Below, in pieces: positions 61,325 through 64,000 of a stretch of 64,000 nt of DNA; the first letter of the stretch is position 1; each line of letters starts with the position of its first letter. Location of the stretch: NCBI RefSeq assembly GCF_012641265.1, contig NZ_JABAHZ010000001.1:1178001-1242000 (forward strand), in the 5' to 3' direction. Both the position numbers and the translations under genes were made by a program. The stretch comes from Chitinophaga eiseniae. GTDB taxonomy: Bacteria; Bacteroidota; Bacteroidia; Chitinophagales; Chitinophagaceae. Under the pieces are notes generated by a model, which saw only the letters and a program-made list of their open reading frames with translations, was not told where the DNA came from and did not search any database.

Positions 61325-62510
61325 CCTCCTGCCCGGGATGGCGCTAATGGCATGTGGCCTGGTGGCCTGCCAGGGACAACCGGGTACCGCAAAGCATGCC
61401 GAAGGGTACCACGAGCCGGTGATAGACAGCAACATTGCCCGGCTGGCCCGCCCGGTGAATGAACAGGTTATTGCCAGCATCCAGATTATCAGGCCTGAAA
61501 GCGGCAGCCGCCTTTATTCGTTGACCGCCTACGGCGTAGTTACCTACGATACCCGCCATGAGACCAGCATTGCCAGCAGGGTGGCTGGCCGGATAGAGCG
61601 GCTGCTCATTAAATATAACTATCAGCCGGTGAAAAAGGGGCAACTCATTATGGAAGTGTATTCGCCCGACCTGGCAGCGGCACAACGGGAACTGCTATAC
61701 GTAGCCAGGCAGCAACCGGACCTGCTTCCTGCTGCAAGGCAGCGACTACAACTACTGGGGATGCCACCATTGCAAATAGACCAGGTATTAAAAACAGGCA
61801 ATATCCTGTATCGTATACCAGTGTATAGTAACAGTGACGGCTATATCCTGGAGAAAACGGCAGCTGCCGCCCCAACACCTCCTGCTGCTGGTACTGCTGC
61901 CGCCTCTTCAGAGGGGATGGGTGGCATGGAGGGCGGCATCGGCGCCACACCCCTTCCCGCTCCCGCGGCGCCAGCAGCCAGCCCGGTGTTGCTGAGAGAA
62001 GGACAATATGTGAGCGCAGGGCAGTCGCTGTTCACCATTTACCAGGCGCAAAACCTCGTTGCTGAGTTCTCCTTTCCTTCACAGATCGCGGCCAATATCC
62101 GGCAAGGACAGCAGTTGTTATTTTACCCGGGGGCCGACAAAAAACGTTTGCAGCCAGCTACCATCGGCCTGATCGAGCCGGTATTCCGTGATGGCAGCAA
62201 CTTCACCCTGGGCCGGGTATATCTTGGTCATTCCGGGCTGCAGCCCGGACAATTGCTCACGGCATACATCCCTGTGATGTACACCGGAGGATGGTGGGTA
62301 CCGAAAGAAGCCGTATGGCGACTAGGCAACAAGGCGGTGGTTTTCCGGAAAGAAAACAATGTATTCAAACCTGTAGCAGTGGCTACCGGCACGTCAGTAG
62401 AAGGGATGATACAAATTCTAACACCGGTGGCAGACTGGATGGTAGCGGCCAATGCCTCCTACCTGGTAGACAGTGAGAGCTTTATTAAAACAGTTAATAA
62501 CCAGCAATAA
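61302..62510 (+). CDS. Periplasmic adaptor (membrane-fusion) lipoprotein, first copy
   Basis: A 402-residue membrane-fusion protein. The signal (MALMACGLVAC) ends in a lipobox, with Cys23 or Cys18 the lipid site. The barrel/lipoyl halves are visible: YGVVTYDTRHETSIASRVAGRIERLLIKYNYQPVKKGQLIMEVYSPDL and, later, LREGQYVSAGQSLFTIYQAQNLVAEFSFPSQIAANIRQGQ. Between them is an Ala/Pro/Gly-rich insert with SEGMGGMEGG. It lacks the metal-binding domain of the second adaptor. The family bridges the RND pump and the outer-membrane channel. Overlaps the TolC-like gene. Confidence 0.87.
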   Translation: MRNNYIASLLPGMALMACGLVACQGQPGTAKHAEGYHEPVIDSNIARLARPVNEQVIASIQIIRPESGSRLYSLTAYGVVTYDTRHETSIASRVAGRIERLLIKYNYQPVKKGQLIMEVYSPDLAAAQRELLYVARQQPDLLPAARQRLQLLGMPPLQIDQVLKTGNILYRIPVYSNSDGYILEKTAAAAPTPPAAGTAAASSEGMGGMEGGIGATPLPAPAAPAASPVLLREGQYVSAGQSLFTIYQAQNLVAEFSFPSQIAANIRQGQQLLFYPGADKKRLQPATIGLIEPVFRDGSNFTLGRVYLGHSGLQPGQLLTAYIPVMYTGGWWVPKEAVWRLGNKAVVFRKENNVFKPVAVATGTSVEGMIQILTPVADWMVAANASYLVDSESFIKTVNNQQ

Positions 62511-62517
62511 TAAGGTG

Positions 62518-63732
62518 ATGGAAAGAAAAAAATTTATCCGGACCATGGCGGTCGTATCACTGGCGCCGGCGCTTTTACTGGCTGCCTGCAAAGATACCGG
62601 ACGGAGGAAAACTGCGGAAGGAGCTGTCAAAACATACACCTGTCCGATGCATCCGCAGATTGTACAAAACCAGCCCGGCACCTGCCCGATATGCGGAATG
62701 GAACTGGTACCCTTCGACAAAAACAATAAAACCGCCGAACTCACGCTAGGCGATAACCAGGTAGCACTGGCGAATATTACCACCATGACCATTGGCGCGG
62801 GCGCGCTGGCCAATCACAAACAATTGAATGGCCGGCTGACAACTGACCCGGAACAAACGGCTGTCATTTCCAGCCGGGTGGCCGGCCGTATAGAAGTGCT
62901 GTATGTAAAAGAAACAGGGGTTCGGGTTACCAAAGGACAGCCGCTTTACAAAATCTATTCAGAGCAGCTGGCCTCCCTGCAACAGGAGTACTTACTGGCC
63001 GTAGCGCAGTTGCGGCAATTCCCCGGCGACAGCAGGTTTCAGCAAATTGAAAAAGCGGCAAGGCAAAAGTTATCATTATATGACCAAAGCGAAGCTCAGA
63101 TCAGCCAATTGTTAAAATCACAACAAGTAAATCCATATGTTACCTACCCGGCGGCCATTTCCGGCATCGTGTCAGCATTAACTGTATCGGAAGGGCAATA
63201 TGTATCCGAAGGCGGCGTCGTGATGCGTGTAGAAGGCTATGATCATTTATGGGTGGAAGCCGATGTATACCCGGCGGAAGTTTCGCTCGTGCAAACTGGC
63301 CAACCGGTAAAAGTAGTGATAGCGGGATGGGAAAATGAACCACAAACCATGACCATCCAGTTTATCAATCCTGCTTTACAGGCGGGTAGTCAACTGGTAC
63401 AGGTACGTGGCACTATTCCGAATCCTGGTCAGCGCTGGCAGCCGGGTTTACAAGCCAGTATTTTCCTCCCCGTCAACAGTAAAGGCAATGTGCTGAGCGT
63501 GCCTGTAGATGCCGTTATCCGCGATGGGAAAGGCACCCAGGTATGGATTGAAAAAGCCCATGGAAAGTTTGTGCCGAGGATGGTGAGCATTGGCATGGAA
63601 AACGCCGATGTAGTGGAAATTACTGGCGGACTGCAGGCAGGCGACAAAGTGGTGGTAACCGGGGCTTATCTCCTCTATTCAGAATTTATTCTCAAAAAAG
63701 GCGCTGATCCCATGGCCGGGATGAGTAAGTAG
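62518..63732 (+). CDS. cusB: CusB-type periplasmic adaptor with heavy-metal-binding domain
   Basis: The ATG at 62518 has AAGGTG just upstream and gives 404 residues with a lipoprotein signal (LLLAAC, about residue 22-27). A short heavy-metal-binding domain follows: YTCPMHPQIVQNQPGTCPICGMELVP, with Cys and Met ligands, as in many CusB-type adaptors. The rest is a standard membrane-fusion protein: VISSRVAGRIEVLYVKETGVRVTKGQPLYKIYS, VTYPAAISGIVSALTVSEGQYVSEGG, and the membrane-proximal end. It starts 7 bp after the first adaptor gene. It probably receives Cu(I)/Ag(I) and hands it to the pump. Confidence 0.9.
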   Translation: MERKKFIRTMAVVSLAPALLLAACKDTGRRKTAEGAVKTYTCPMHPQIVQNQPGTCPICGMELVPFDKNNKTAELTLGDNQVALANITTMTIGAGALANHKQLNGRLTTDPEQTAVISSRVAGRIEVLYVKETGVRVTKGQPLYKIYSEQLASLQQEYLLAVAQLRQFPGDSRFQQIEKAARQKLSLYDQSEAQISQLLKSQQVNPYVTYPAAISGIVSALTVSEGQYVSEGGVVMRVEGYDHLWVEADVYPAEVSLVQTGQPVKVVIAGWENEPQTMTIQFINPALQAGSQLVQVRGTIPNPGQRWQPGLQASIFLPVNSKGNVLSVPVDAVIRDGKGTQVWIEKAHGKFVPRMVSIGMENADVVEITGGLQAGDKVVVTGAYLLYSEFILKKGADPMAGMSK

Positions 63733-63776
63733 GGTTTCACTATTATTATTCTCACAAAAAATCAAAAAACAAACAC

Positions 63777-64000
63777 ATGTTACTTAGAATCTCATTACCT
63801 GTACTCTCCGCAATTTTCTTTACTGCCTGTAATCATAACGGCAACTCACCTACTACCGGCGCCACAGCTCCGGAGCAGGTCAGTGCCCCCGCTCCTGCCC
63901 AGGGTTTACAGATCAAAGATGATAAACTGCAGGCGGTGTTCCAGCAATACGAACAGTTGACAGCCGCACTCGTGAATGGCGATATGGCGGCCGCAAAAAT
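63777..64000 (+). CDS. DUF3347 lipoprotein, cut off by the window edge
   Basis: The ATG at 63777 opens a frame that continues past the right edge (74 complete codons visible). The signal (MLLRISLPVLSAIFFTAC) ends in a lipobox with Cys18. After an Ala/Pro-rich spacer, LQIKDDKLQAVFQQYEQLTAALVNGDMAAAK is the beginning of the DUF3347 four-helix domain, which is common next to copper/silver efflux genes in Bacteroidota and likely binds or hands over metal. It begins 44 bp after the CusB-type gene. Confidence 0.82.
   Translation, partial: MLLRISLPVLSAIFFTACNHNGNSPTTGATAPEQVSAPAPAQGLQIKDDKLQAVFQQYEQLTAALVNGDMAAAK

Overview
The window comes from a Bacteroidota genome, most likely a Chitinophaga-like member of the Chitinophagaceae (genus is inference). 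The sequence shows SusC/SusD pairs, ECF sigma/FecR regulatory pairs, TonB-dependent receptors, a protease with a type IX secretion sorting tail, many secreted glycosidases, and several TTG-N19..21-TAnnTTTG promoters of the Bacteroidota type. There are no rRNA or tRNA genes, CRISPR arrays, insertion sequences or phage genes that I can see.

Layout. 1-679: broken-off methyltransferase. 768-3656 (-): ECF sigma, FecR anti-sigma and an STN-domain protein with a barrel-like tail. 3748-6248 (-): an SdpR/SdpI-like regulator and membrane protein plus an alpha/beta hydrolase, with promoter and operator visible. 6479-13488 (-): a two-gene operon of a SusC-type barrel that lacks a plug and an alpha-2-macroglobulin that carries a SusC-type plug. 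13849-16488: BON and SH3 proteins, a small secreted protein and a double NTF2-like protein. 16529-19673 (-): GH51 and GH43 glycosidases. 19957-23607: a SUKH/HEAT protein facing a serine hydrolase. 23807-28486 (+): siderophore-type receptor, GlxA-like regulator and a lipoprotein with DJ-1 folds. 28598-30953 (+): rhodanese, ArsR-rhodanese and MFS operon behind a promoter/operator. 30994-32041: HxlR regulator and DUF2306 protein. 32268-34612 (+): overlapping genes for a GT14 glycosyltransferase and FdtA/FdtB-type amino-sugar enzymes. 34597-48603 (-): a polysaccharide utilization locus (sigma, FecR, SusC, SusD, GH2, GH63) whose last gene is a kinase/PLP phospho-lyase fusion. 48769-52149 (-): M43 metalloprotease. 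52622-56120 (-): AT-rich lipoprotein gene, a DUF885-like metalloprotein and an Xaa-Pro aminopeptidase. 56319-64000 (+): Cu(I)/Ag(I) efflux locus (HYC_CC_PP protein, CusA split in two frames, TolC-like protein, two adaptors, DUF3347 lipoprotein).

Two systems stand out. First, the 34-49 kb locus combines a candidate alpha-glucosidase (GH63), a beta-galactosidase (GH2) and a fused kinase/phospho-lyase resembling the animal enzymes that degrade 5-hydroxylysine. Together these could dismantle glucosyl-galactosyl-hydroxylysine, the collagen glycan, with a secreted metalloprotease next door. Second, the 6.5-13.5 kb operon seems to separate a SusC-type receptor into a plugless barrel and a plug housed inside a thioester alpha-2-macroglobulin. 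Both are inferences from domain content and gene order.

Three long near-perfect intergenic hairpins (about 6.4, 18.7 and 48.7 kb) lie just after stop codons; two share a CACGCAAAG / AAGCAAAGA vocabulary and look like one dispersed repeat family.
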